Source: Blasia pusilla (Eukaryota; Marchantiophyta; Marchantiopsida; Blasiales). From it: 64,000 nucleotides of DNA. Both the position numbers and the translations under genes were made by a program. A model generated the notes under the pieces. That model worked only from the letters and a program-made list of their open reading frames with translations. It was not told where the DNA came from and searched no databases. This document shows, in pieces, positions 46,991-59,375 of this stretch. The stretch is from positions 27,590,001 through 27,654,000 of the forward strand of contig CM114275.1 in assembly GCA_050084515.1 (NCBI GenBank). The letters run 5' to 3'. Numbering within the stretch: position 1 is the first letter of the stretch; each line of letters begins with the position of its first letter.

Positions 46991-49500
46991 GCTACCATTT
47001 TTTAATGTTCTAATCCTCCATCTTTGATGAAATACGACTATTCAAATTGAATAAGATTTTTTGAAATATTTCTTTTCTATCATAATGCAAAACAATTCTT
47101 TATACCCATTTTGCCAAAGATCATACTTGAAAAGTGTTTATGATAAAGTGGATTCTATTTTGGGTCTATCTATGACTACGGGCGCCTAGAACCGGCATTC
47201 TTTGCAACACCAGCCAGTAGAATCTAAGAATTTTGGATCATACAAGCAAAGGTTTGGAAGAAAGCAGAATATTTGCTGATGATTTCTTTTTTTACAAAGA
47301 AATTGTATTTTCCCCAACGCGGAAAATGCAGTTTTATTTTAAAATGAAAAAAGCGGCAAATACTTAGGAATTCTTGATCGAAACCCATTTAGTGTCAAAC
47401 AAAACCGACGAGCTCGGAAAATCTATACGCCACCTATCTATGATAGATTAAAAGATAAAGGTGACCGTTTATAGAAATCATTTCTATAGCTATTTAATAA
47501 AAAATGTTAATATTTATGATTTGGCATACAATGAAAGAATTCCACGTGGGAATAAGTCGTCGTCTGGTTTAAGGGAAACTATGTTCACTTCATAAGCTCG
47601 ACATTGTTTATGGCCCCAAATATAATGTGATTTTTGAAATAACATTTTCTAGTTGTGCCACAACTCCCCTTTAGAAAGAAGGAGTTCTCACAAATCCAAC
47701 ACCACACTTGATTCTAAAAATATAATTATATATATTTTTCATATATTTTTCATATTTTGAGACATATAAACACTTGGGCAGGGTTTAGGTATGGGGATTC
47801 CTACCCCATCAAAGGGCCACACACTAGTTATGTTAGCCGTCATTGCTAATGTTGTTAGTGAATCTAACTTAGCTTGGAAGGAAGAGCTCTCTTTCTTTTA
47901 CCGGGCGGGTGGAACATTAGCGTCCCCTAAGTCCCCCCTTTTTTTTTCTCTTTCCCAATGCCTCGTCACCAAGTTTTTATCAAAGTCTTCTTCTTTTTTT
48001 CCTATTTGGCAAAGCGCATGTTTAGGAAAACTAGAAAAGGCTTCCTTCGTGACGTCATAATCTGTATTATTATTGGAGAGTGCCTTCTTGATTTGCAAAG
48101 ACTTTTTTCTTGACATGGGACAACTAGGTAGCAACAAAATATTTCCTCCTCTACGGCCAATAAGAAAAATATTTTGTGTTCAATATGATTAATTCCTTCA
48201 CTCTGTGCATGGCAAGAGCTGCTCACTGGTGGGAGTAGATGGCTAGCAGAACAAATTGTAACCGTCTTCGCGGTCTCCGTCATGATCTAGGCTAGGCAGT
48301 CGTCCGTCACTCAGCCAGCCAATCACGATAATGGATCCTAAAAATGGGCTTCGTTTGAGAACGTAAGTGTCAATTAGGGCGAATAGCTCAAAATCTTCTA
48401 TGGGTTTCCAGAACCGGAAGGACTCTTCCGTGTGGACAACTCTATCTTGCGTTCGGAATTTGAGGTGGCGTACAACTATAGGTACCTATCTAATTAGTGT
48501 AGAATTTAATTTTATGCATATTTACGACTCATAAAAGCATTGTTTTTTTTCTTCATCTCACTTATCCATTTGTTTTCCACACCTGTTTAATAATTTCGTT
48601 TTCTTCCTCTCAAAGTTCGCATACTTTATTTAAAATTTACTTACTTAATAATTAACCTTCTTTCCCTTGTAAAAGTTAGCACACTAGTTTTAAATTTACT
48701 CAAGATAGGATTTTTGCCCCAGATTTAAATTAACTTCAAATGCGGTAACATGATTTAAATTCTTAGGGTGATAACAAATCTCACTCTTGTAGGGGCTAAG
48801 TTGGCCCGCGTGTGCCTAGAGGAATGAGATTTTTTTTTTCTTTTGCAACCTTACCACAACCAAGAGTGAGATTTGTTTTATCTTTTATAGTGTTGCCACC
48901 TTACAACACAATAACAAGATCTAACAGCCCCAATACCTCGATATATCACCGTATCAAGTGTTGGCTCCCTTGCAAAGTGAGACAGCACCATCCACTTTGA
49001 GATGGTGTTGGACTCAACACACTTGGACACCCAAAACACCTACTCTAGATTTGGATCCTTTGTCATTTTCACAACCACATAATCTTATAGTCGCCATCGC
49101 ACTCAATGTCATACTCCATACTAGCATAATGTTGCAATCCATCAAGCCACTATATGGTAAAATTTTGTTGAAGGTGTTGTTAGGTGCATAAAGACCCTCC
49201 TTACATCTTTCTCTATTACGGATAGAGGGAGGGATGGAAGAGGAATTCTATCGATGCAAGAATGGTTAGAGCTAAGACTAGTACAGCTTGCAAAATAAAA
49301 TGACTAAGCCATAAAATATAATAGGATGAATTTGTGGCCAGTACTTTATCGGACATTTGGTGGAATACGTCCCTATTTTTTAGCAAGGTTGCACGAAAAT
49401 GGACATGTCCACGGATATGCCCAATAGATGTCTCGCTCGGAATTTATTTGGTATCCCAATGGCCTACACGGGCTTGGGACGCGGAGACGAGTGTGGGCTC
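46991..49500. other. AT-rich intergenic DNA
   Basis: No gene is recognised. It contains the second copy of a dispersed repeat (48058-48205) and several long T runs (47935-48001, 48830). Sequence from about 49200 may be the decayed 5' end of the copia element that follows. Confidence 0.45.
48058..48205 (+). repeat. Dispersed repeat, copy 2
   Basis: Imperfect partner of 30385-30530 in the same orientation. Confidence 0.55.
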
Positions 49501-49529
49501 AGATTAAGGGAGGCGGGCAGGAATCATCC

Positions 49530-52500
49530 CTAGATCTTGTAATTATTGTGGGATAAAGGGTCACTATGCAAAGTTTTACTTCAAGAATAAGGCAGATATG
49601 AGAATGGGAGCCTTACAAGAAAAAAACTATATGGACCAACACCATCAAGGGTAGTATTAAGAACAAAAAAATTTACAAATTGAGCATTTTTTGGTCATGA
49701 CTCATCATATAGAGGCAATGTTCAAGAAAGACTCGGCAATAGATTGGTACATTGACTCTGGTGCATCAAATCATATGACCTCATAAGCTAAATGGTTCAG
49801 TAATATGGAGTCGTTGAAAGACCTTGCAATAGTACTCACAGAAGATGATAATCAATATCATATCACGCATACGGATAAAGTTCCAATAGCATCAAATAGA
49901 TTTTGTGCTCTTGGAAATTTTCTCTTTATTCCTACCATTGCAAGTAATTTGATCTCTGTAGCACAGATTGCAGAACAGGATTATCATGAGAAGTTGAATA
50001 TAAATATTTGTTATATTAAAATAATGGATGACCAGACTATGATAGCAAAAGGAATAAGATCTGGGAAAATTTTCGAATTAGATGTTTCTATGCCAGAGAT
50101 TCAAACAACGATCTATGGTCGAATTGGCCAGCAAATCACTAATCTAAATGTGTGGCATTAGAAAATTAGGCATATGAATCTTCAAAAATTACATTAGTCT
50201 TTCATCATCTAATCTAATGATAGGACTTCCTAAAATATCTAATCTAGTAATAGGATTTCTTAAATTATCTAATCCTAATATGTTAGAGGCGTGTCTTGCT
50301 TGCCAATTTGGAAAACAAGCTAGATTTCCATTTCCAAAGCAAGGTAGAAGGGCATCCAAGATATTAAAGTTGATTCAGAATGATGTGTGGACAACATCAT
50401 ATAACCTTGATGTTTGTCACTATTTTCTTTCATTTACTGATAACTTCTCTAGATATATATGGGTATAATTTCTGAAAGCCAAATCAAAGGTATTCTCGGT
50501 GTTCCAAACATTTAGAATTATGATAAAGAAGTAGAGTGGAGAATACACTCTCAAATTGCGTTGTGATGGAAAAGGAGAGTACCTTTCAACAGAGTTTGAT
50601 AACTACTTACATCATAAAGGAATCCAACGAGTCAACGAGAAGTGACTTGCCGTTACACTCCACAAAAAAATGGATTGGCTAAGAGGAGGAATCGACATAT
50701 TGTTGAGGCAACGCGCGCTATGCTGAATGAGAAGAATATGCCTAAGATGTATTAGGCATGCAGAGAGGTTATAATGTGCGTAGTCTTCTTAATCAACCGA
50801 ACTCCAACAGTATGAGTTTATGATAAGACTCCATTCGGAGTCTTCACAAGGAGTAAACCTGATTTTTCCTGCTTGAAAGTATGTGGTTGTGTTTGTTATG
50901 CTCATGTTCCTTTTCAAAGACATTAGAAATTAGACTTCAAATGTGAAAACTGTATCTTCATCAACTACATTGATAGAACTAAGGAGTGTAAGTGCTACAT
51001 TTCATCCTCTAGGTAGCTTATTATTAATCACGATGATAATTTTTATGAGCTAGAGTCATGGTATGCTTCATCTGAGCCTATTTTGCCTCTAAACTCGTGT
51101 ATTGAGGGAGAGAATATGACTATAAACCAATAGATATTGCTTATAAATTCCCCAAGTACTATTTTTGGATTTGAAGAGGTCCTAGATTCTTCAATTAAAT
51201 ATGTCAATCTATGGTTGGGAAGAGTACACATTTGATCTATTGACACCAGTTAGAGCTTAAGTCAGGTGTCAAAAGCATCCACCTCTAAACAACAACTTTG
51301 TACATCAAGTAGAGTCACACATCCTATTCATAAATTCATAAATGAAGGATTCCTTGCAACACATCATGCATATATGATGATCATTCTTCAAGAATAGAAA
51401 CCAAATTATTTTGAAGAAGTTGCAAGCAAGGTCAAATGGATTGAAGCTATGGAGAAAGAGCTTATTGCATGAAGAGATCAATAGACCTCGGACCTTATTG
51501 ATAAACCTTCCGGTAAGGAAGCTATTGGTTGCAAGTGGATTTATAAATTCAAACACAATCAAGATGGTATAGTGAATAGATACAAAACCAAATTGGTAGC
51601 CAAGGGCTATGCACAACAATATGACATCAATTATGAAGAGAAACTTAATCGTGTTACAAAGATAGTGACTACGAAAATAGTGGTTACAATTGCAGTAAGT
51701 AAGAAGAGGAGATTACATCATATGGAAATCAAGAATGCCTTCTTGAATGGAGATATATATGAGGAGTTATACATGACTCAACCACCTCGATATGAGCATC
51801 TAGAGTTTCCATTCCACGTATGCAAGTTAAAGAATACATGCTTAAGCAAGCTACAAGAGCTTGGTATGGCAAGATTATATACGTCCTACAAGAGTTGGGC
51901 TTTAGCGTATGTGATTTTGACTCCTCGCTATATGTCTTGAGATGAAAAGATCATATAGTTATCATTATGTTGTATGTTGACAACCTCTTGATTATTGGGA
52001 GTACTGAGGATATGGTACAACAAGTGAAGCTAAAGTTACATGCATAATTTGACATGAAGGACTTGAAAGAACTCAAGTACATGGAAGAGTTTCCCAACGT
52101 TGGAGAGAGCATTTGGCTATTATAATGATAATATGATATCTTACTAGTCAATCTCCATTGGACAAGAGTGTGAAGCTAAGAATGGATGAAGGAGAGTTTC
52201 TTGCAAATTATAATATGTACAGGCGTATGGTTGGATATTTGATCTATCCAACTATAACCTAGCTAGACTTGAGCTATGCAGTTAATCGAGGGAGCCAATT
52301 TATGCAAGCACCTTGAAAACCTCACCTTGATGTTGGGAGGAGGATTATGCAATATGTGAAATTCTTTGTTCAATTCAAACTTCAATTTGAATATTCTCCG
52401 AGTTTACAATTACATGGATTCATAGATGTTAATTGGGTAAGAAGTGTGTCTCATAGTCACTCCAAACCTGGCTATTCATTTATCTTGGGAAGCGCAGTTA

Positions 52501-52902
52501 TAAATTGGGCTTCAAAGACGCAACCTATATTTGCTTTTTCTTCAAGAGAGGTTGAGTATAGATGAGCAACCAATACAACATGTGAAGCGGTGTGGTTTCA
52601 TCTATTATTTATTGGGATTGGTGTTATTAACTTAAGACCTCATGTAATATATATGCAGATAATATCCGTAGTATCCAGCTTGCTAATAACCATGTGTTTG
52701 AATAAAGCATGTTGAGGTGCACTATCATTTTATCGGAGAGAAAATGCTTGCAAGAGAAATTGATCTTGTGTACATAGGTACATATCAGCAAATTACTAAG
52801 TTCCTTACAAAGATATCATCTAGAGATAAGTTTGAGATTTTTAGAAACGATTTAGGTGTTAGAGATATCAATATGAGCTTGAAGGAGAGTATTGAAGAGT
52901 GA
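49530..52902 (+). pseudogene. Second Ty1/copia element, strongly decayed gag-pol
   Basis: In order: a zinc-knuckle remnant 'CNYCGIKGHYAKFY' (about 49539; last Cys lost); protease 'WYIDSGASNHMTS' (about 49746); pre-integrase 'CLACQFGKQARFPFPKQGRR' (about 50292); integrase core scraps; RT with 'EAIGCKWIYKFKHNQDGI' (about 51520), 'MEIKNAFLNGDIYEELYMTQ' and the catalytic box as Y-V-D-N instead of Y-V-D-D (about 51973); RNase H with 'GFIDVNWVRSVSHSHSKPGY' (about 52408). It is full of stops. The LTRs were not delimited. It is unrelated in detail to the copia element at 30942. Confidence 0.82.
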
Positions 52903-55738
52903 GTTATAATCAAGCTCATCGGACACCCAAACTCTTACATTTGGTACTCACACAAAGTAGGAAAGCTTAATCTTGGTTAGTTAGTTAAGCACGAATATCT
53001 TAATTAGGGTTGGTTAATCATAATTTGTCTAACTCGAGATTATGGTTAGGATTAGGGTTAGGGTTTCATGTATATACCCTACATAATTGAGAAGGATACC
53101 ATATCCCATTAGTTATGCTTCCTTAGCAATTTTCTACAGCTCGCACCGGCCGTAGAGGGTGGGCTTGACCTACGTAGGTTGGGCTGCAAAATAGACTGAT
53201 AAAATCTGGCCAAACCCAGATGTATCTTGTAGGTGGGGCGGACTCAAGTGTGGGCCACCGGTATGAGCATTCGTATGGAGATGTCCGTGGACACAAACTT
53301 TGTTTGTCAATCTTGTTTATGAGACATCCTAATAGCCATCCTCTACATGAAATTTTTTTGGGTAATGCAAGCAACTCTATCCACTTCAAAAATTGTTCAA
53401 TAATCACCAACACAATATTAATTATGATGTTCTATTAAAGGGAAAGGCCTTGCAAAATCCAAGCTCTATTGATAGTCTTACGCTAGGATTGATTGTGCAT
53501 AGAACTATGGAGTAAAACTATTGAAGGATGTTTGGACTCTATCACACACCATGCATTTGGCAATAGGTTATTTTATGTATGTGTGTTTTCCAAGCCACCA
53601 ATATTGTACATGGAGAATATTATATCTTCACTTGACTCCAAAATGCTCAAACTCTTCATATGCATATTGTACTAACTTGCTCTTTGTGAACATGTGTTTC
53701 CTCCTACATATATTTTCTAGGCTCATTGTAAAATTTGATTCTGCTCTTTGGCACCCGCTATGCTTTTTTGATACTAGTGCATATGTACACCAAGACCACA
53801 TCATCTTTGTGGATGTCTTGACTATATGTCACCTCCTTACTTGCCTCCAAATTTAAGAACTATTCATCCAACCTTGATGTTATATGGCTCTCCATGGCCA
53901 AAAATCCTAAATTGGAAGATGGGCACTATCTCCTCATCACTCTCACCATACCAACAAGCTCTAAATGCATCTCAATGACTCAACATACGTTACAGCTAAA
54001 CTTGTTAGCATCTTGGTTGAATCTCCCATATTGATGTACAATGTGGAAATCATACTTTTGCAGTCATAAACCCTATTTGGAAGCGTAAGCTTGTTAGAAT
54101 CCATTTACCACTTTAGTGATTGGTTAATAGTAATTAGAGTAAAGGGGTTACCAACAAGTTACACCTCAAATGTGTGACGACCTGTATTGAAACTAAGTTC
54201 TCCCCCTTCTATGATTTTTACTTCCCCTACACAATTTTTTTTGAGTGGCTAGTATAAGCCACCAAAAATTTTCTACCCTAATCATCATGTTGGATGAATA
54301 CTGCTCCAATTCCCTCTATACTCCAATCTATGCCTAGTTAGAAAGAACGCCCCCTAACTAATCTTCTTAGGATAGTCACAAACATCAATTAATCTTTGAG
54401 CAAGTGAAATGTTCTCTCTTGCTTATTCCCCCCCTCCAAAAAAATTTTGCTACTTGTGGTTCACCTTTGTACGCAAGGTAAGAGGCTTTGCAACCATGTT
54501 GAATCCGTTGACATATCATTGATAGAAGCTTGTCAATTCCATTCAGATTGTAAAGTTGATTCTCTAATTCATACCCCAACCATCACTACCTCCCTCCAAG
54601 ATTGAGGTTAACTAGCCGATGTTGATTACTCGAGTCACCAGATCAGCAAGAGGACATCACCTCAAGATTGGATGTGTAAGGATATACACACCGTACCCAA
54701 CACACATGGCCTCGTGGAGTCGATAGGTTATTTAGTAGAGTACTACCTGGAGAGTGATGCAAAACTATGGGGATATCCATATAAAATCCCTCTTGGTGAG
54801 CATATTCATGTTGGGGTTTCTATGTCATTCCATGCGCGCACCTTTAGGCTTGAGGGTGAGTCTTCGAGAGCTCGCGATGTACAATATGTGCAAATTTCAG
54901 TAAATCAACCTAAGAGTGTTTGACCATGGATGTAACTTGCACACGGGAAGTGAACCACATTTTGAGTTACCCACTTCCATTTTCCGTTGTCTACATCAAC
55001 AACACTCGTATAGTTCTCTCATCATCAACTACTATGCGTGAACTCACTATGAGTATGTCCTTACATGGTTGATGACCTTCGGGTTGATGGAGTTGAGTTT
55101 CAATTTCTTTTCTACTATGCCTAGTCATTGGTAGCTACTTAATATTGGTTGAGTACCGTGTCGTATTACCCGTAGCTGCAATGCACCACTGATTTTTGGG
55201 TTGTGCCGCTCGTAGCCGCACCTCACCATCTTGATGGCAAAGTCATGCCAGTGTTGAGACCCTTAGTGCTTTTCACCAATAGAGGAGGGGATATCTCTGC
55301 TTGTCACATCCTATCCTTGAAGTGTCATGCTATTTTAGTCATTTTGTGCCGCCATTGGCGCACCATATTGGCATAACCGCACCATCGTAGAAAATTAAGT
55401 ACTGTGAATATTGAGGAGAACAACGTATTAATTAGAGGAGCTTGTCTTCATGATCGATTTTGGGTTAAATTTGCAATTTTTTGGGAGGGCCATTGACGTT
55501 GTGTTTAGATTACCCATTAAGGTCTTTGACCCTACACATATGAGGGATTTCTAATGTTGGATATTTATTCTAGTCGGTAGGGTTGTGCAGATGTTAGAAG
55601 CGTCCTTTTCGTGCGCATACACATCGTTGTCACCAAATACACTCACAAACACATACGACGCCATGCTAACTCATGGCATCCAAACATCGAAACATTCAAG
55701 TACCAAAATATCTCCAATATCAAAGTTCACTCTCAACA

Positions 55739-55742
<4 letters not shown>
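52903..55742. other. Repeat-derived intergenic DNA
   Basis: 52903-53110 may be a decayed copia 3' LTR. It ends in a TATA-like 'catgtatataccct' and contains three TTAGGG-like units at about 53046-53066. A gypsy integrase scrap lies at 53340-53430. An 83-codon ORF at 54672-54923 (plus) matches nothing I recognise. The rest shows no gene. Confidence 0.4.
53340..53430 (-). pseudogene. Gypsy integrase scrap
   Basis: The minus-strand translation 'MLVIIEQFLKWIELLALPKK' matches the core-integrase segment around 'VMIEHFSKWIEL' of plant gypsy elements. Only about 30 codons are recognisable. Confidence 0.5.

Positions 55743-55818
<76 letters not shown>
55743..55818. repeat. (TC)n microsatellite, about 38 repeats
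   Basis: Uninterrupted TC run. The Ser-Leu and Arg-Glu frames across it are artefacts. Confidence 0.98.
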
Positions 55819-55822
<4 letters not shown>

Positions 55823-56250
55823 CAAACCAAACCCACTCTCCTATTGAGAGGTTTGGGTTATTTACAAGGCAAGGAGGATCATAGCTCTGCCGCATCATGC
55901 CAAAGGGTTCAAAAGAGAGAATGAGCTCTAAAGCTCTTTCTCCATGGTTATATCCCCTCCCCTCTCCAAAGCTCTCTCCACGGTAACCTATGCTCGTACG
56001 TCACCTCCTTGGCTCTTGATCTGGTGCAGGAGGTCAAGGGCCACTTCCCAAAGTAGAAACTCAATTATACTCAAAATGACAACTTACTTGAAATAATATG
56101 TTTCTCTATATGGTTCCAAATTAGCCGAAATAAAGGGGAAACCTACTCTCCTAGGTTACTCATGGCCTCGTCACGTCATCCTCGATCTCCTAAGGTTGTC
56201 CTCCACTATCCTCGAAGGCGCTCTACTAGATCTGGTCGATCTATCCTAAA
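55819..56250 (+). repeat. Inverted repeat pair, left arm
   Basis: It matches the reverse complement of 57545-57970 over about 430 bp: shared blocks such as 'gagagaatgagctct', 'tcacctccttggctcttga' and 'ggaggtcaa.ggccactt' occur in the same order. The spacer between the arms is about 1.3 kb. No coding capacity is seen. Confidence 0.75.
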
Positions 56251-57495
56251 AAATATAACAACTATCATGCAAATAGACATCGCTACACAACATATATTGT
56301 TGTCATCCAATATACACACGACCCCATGCTAACTCATGCCATCCAAACATCGAGACAATCAAGTACCAAAATATCTCCAATTGCTCCTCTAGTTGTTAGT
56401 TAGGTATCTCTAACTCTAGATAGTTTTCTATCCCTACCTACCATGACATACATCTGTATGACGTTAAGAGAAAAAAGGTCGAGTGCTGGTGTGGCCCTTT
56501 CGTTAGTCGTCTTTTTTGTCATCCATGTCACAAACACGAGTCAAAATGTATAACTACCTAATATCTATTCTATGTACATTTGGGGCACATCCATTGTCCT
56601 CGAGGACACATCCAATGTCATATTGCATCTTAATCGTAATGATAAATTCATAAATGAGCATATCATAAGATTAATAGGTGAAGATTACATAAAGTGGTTT
56701 TCCTCTCTTTTTTTGAGTGTATGTATTATTATTACCCAAAAATCATAACCAAACAAAAAAGTCAACTTTTATTGAAATTACTCATGAGTTTGTAAACAAG
56801 TTACGTATCGTATAGAGTACTCTTCACTTAAATTAACTGAAAATAACTAATTTTAGGTAATTTTAAGGGATGCGTAAACAATTTTCTGCATGTGGTATAA
56901 AAAATGATGGCATCTCAAGATCTACCATAAATCATTTGCATTGGCAAGGACTTTAGGAGGTGATCCCACTCAAATGATCTCCAATCGGAATGCAAAGTTA
57001 CGACAAAAGATTATGGGAGAACCCATCTAAAATACAAAACATAGAAATGTTAATACCACAACTTGCCACAATCTTCTCAAATACGAGAGGTTTTGCTATT
57101 AAACAATGGTTGGCTTAGCTGGCCTCGACCAATCTGAAATATTAGCCGAGAAAATTGAAGTTTGGGTTTTGTGTGACATTGTGAATTTGTGCCCATGCTT
57201 AACACGGGTGAAAGAAGAGCCCTCCTCAGATCTCCGATCTTCATCTTGCACGCTTCTCCATCTTAGTTAGATGGTCCAAGCATGTAGAGAGGATAGGTTT
57301 CATAAGTAGGGAACACTAAAAGGACAGGTATCAAGCAGAGATGTTTGTTGCTGAGCTCCTTGTCGCCAATAATAATATAGATTATTTTGTTACACATCTA
57401 GTTTGAAATAAATTTTGGAATACTTATGACCCTGAAGTTCTGTTAGGACTCAAAACCCAAACTTCGATTTATTGGTCAAGGCCAGCTAAGATCTA
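56251..57495. other. Spacer between inverted arms
   Basis: No gene is seen. It contains a smaller inverted pair: 'agctggcctcgaccaat...gaagtttgggtttt' at about 57117-57172 is repeated in reverse complement at about 57446-57492. Confidence 0.5.
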
Positions 57496-57553
57496 TCCTA
57501 AAAGACGTGACATTTGGGTTAGGATATAATCCCAAATGTCACATCTTTTAGGA
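57496..57553. repeat. Perfect-stem hairpin (22 of 23 bp)
   Basis: Arm 1 is 57496-57518 and arm 2 is 57531-57553, with a 12-base loop and one mismatch. It sits at the inner edge of the right inverted arm. Confidence 0.85.
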
Positions 57554-57970
57554 GAGATCGGTAAGATCTAGTAGAGTAGTGGAGGATATGCTTAAGAAGT
57601 CGAGAATGACCTGCTAAGGCCCCGAGAAACTTGAGAGAGCATGTTTCCCCTTCGTTTCGCCTCATTTGGAGCCATATTGAGTAATTTACTATTTTAGGTA
57701 ATTACCATTTTGAATATATGGTCGATTTTATATTTTTGGTAAGTGGCCATTGACCTCCTACACAGGTCAAGAGCCAAGGAGGTGACTTGGGAGCATAGAT
57801 TACCGTGGAGAGAGTTTGGGGGAAGGAAGGGGTATACCTCAAGAAGAGAGAGCTTGAGAGCTCATTCTCTCTTTGTTGAACCTCTTGGCATGAGGCGGCG
57901 GAGCTATGGTCTTGCTTGCCTTGTGTATGTAAACCAAGTCTCTCTATGGGAGAGTGGATTTGGTTTGACA
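57545..57970 (-). repeat. Inverted repeat pair, right arm
   Basis: Reverse-complement partner of 55819-56250. Confidence 0.75.
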
Positions 57971-58140
57971 TTGAAAGAGACATGTGAGAATGCATGCATT
58001 TGAGAGCTACGGAATTGAGAAAAGATTGGATCTTGATTTATTGGAGATATTTTGATATTTCTTGTCTCGTTGTATGGATGCGATAAGTTAGCATAGGATC
58101 GTGCATATTTGTGTGTGTTTTCAATAACAACGATATATGT

Positions 58141-59375
58141 TGTGTAATGATGTTACCAATGCAGCGGCTTTGGGCAATGAATCAAGCCTACTGATTGTGT
58201 TGAACAATTGTGGTGCTACCAGCTTAGCAATATCAGCATAAGCTCTTGCTCTGTGAGTTGTGAATTTTGCGCAGGAGACCAAGTAATGACTAGAGGTTTC
58301 ATCCCCATCGTCACACAAGGCGCAAGAGTTTAGTTGTGTTCCCATCCTGCTTTTCTTATGGTTCAAGGGGATTGCTCCGGTTCGGAACTTGAACTTGAGC
58401 CGGGTTCCCTAGCAAGGGGTTCCCCGCAAATAGTTCTTCAGTTTTGCCTTCTCAGGATATACCGTCAAGAGAGAGAGGTCAGAAATTTTCATGGCTTCCT
58501 CCATGCTGTTCTGCCGTGAGCGATTGCCCACTTCTTTGGTTATGGTATCCACGAATGCTTTCTCATCTTGCTCCCACAGTTCAGGCCCTGCTGGGAGCTT
58601 GGAAGCTTGCACAATCTCTTGAACCTTTTTCGTCCAAGATTTGGCATGCACTACGGTCTTCTTTGGGTCCAGGTTTTCCCCATCACCTCTTTAGGATAGC
58701 GATGGGAGTCCATTGTCTCCAGCTGCCTCCGCCATTTCAACTTGGCAATGTCACGTCTATCCTCCAAGGGTTCCACACCTAGTTCTGATCTCACACCAAC
58801 TCGGGTTGTTCGTGATGAGGTTGACATCATACCCCGAAATACCTTCAGCTGTACAGCTTCAAGCCTATCCCTTTGTTTGGTGTTGGCATCCCACGCTGTT
58901 GTCCCGTATTCCAGCGAGGGACGAATGATATGCAAAATGACAGAGCGCTTTACTTCTGATGTGATATCCCAACAGCGTAGGAATGTGGACAGACCGTTCA
59001 CCTTCTTGTGGCCTTTCTCAGCAGTCTCCTTAATGTGTGCATCCCACAGGCAATCTTCCGAGAATTCTATGCCCAGATAGGTGTATGTAGCCACGCGGGG
59101 GATCTCTTGTTCACCCCAGTACCACTGTTGGTCTTGGTCCTCCTCCTTGCCATTGAAAATCATCACACCACACTTCACTACATTTGCCTCCATGCCCCAC
59201 ATGTCACACCAGGTTTTGGTTAGGGAGATCATCTCTTGGAGTTTCTCTCCTCTTACCTCGAGGCCACCAAAGTCCTCAGCAAACATTAGGGCAACACCAG
59301 AGTTGTTGCCCACCCGTATGCCTAGTCCACTATCCTCCATTTCTTCCAATAGGGAATTCACGAAAATGTTGAAGA
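58141..59375 (-). mobile_element. LINE copy 3, RT body only
   Basis: On the minus strand it starts 'caacattttcgtgaattccc' right after a CT run (59388-59376) and reads through the RT end ('ALMFAEDFGGL', where the A-D-D box is changed to A-E-D; '[18 protein letters not shown]') to the Cys-His motif '[20 protein letters not shown]' at about 58320-58260. It is the least broken copy: 59361-58651 is a continuous 236-codon frame. It lacks the 3' tail, ending at the GTAA that follows the last coding block in the other copies. The 5' truncation point is the same as in copy 2 to within a few bases. Confidence 0.85.

Noticed and set aside
53040-53070. Interstitial telomere repeat
   Set aside because: Only about three imperfect TTAGGG units, not the plant TTTAGGG array; too short to mean a former chromosome end.
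54672-54923. 83-codon ORF
   Set aside because: No recognisable motif, no splice or promoter context; kept only as a note.
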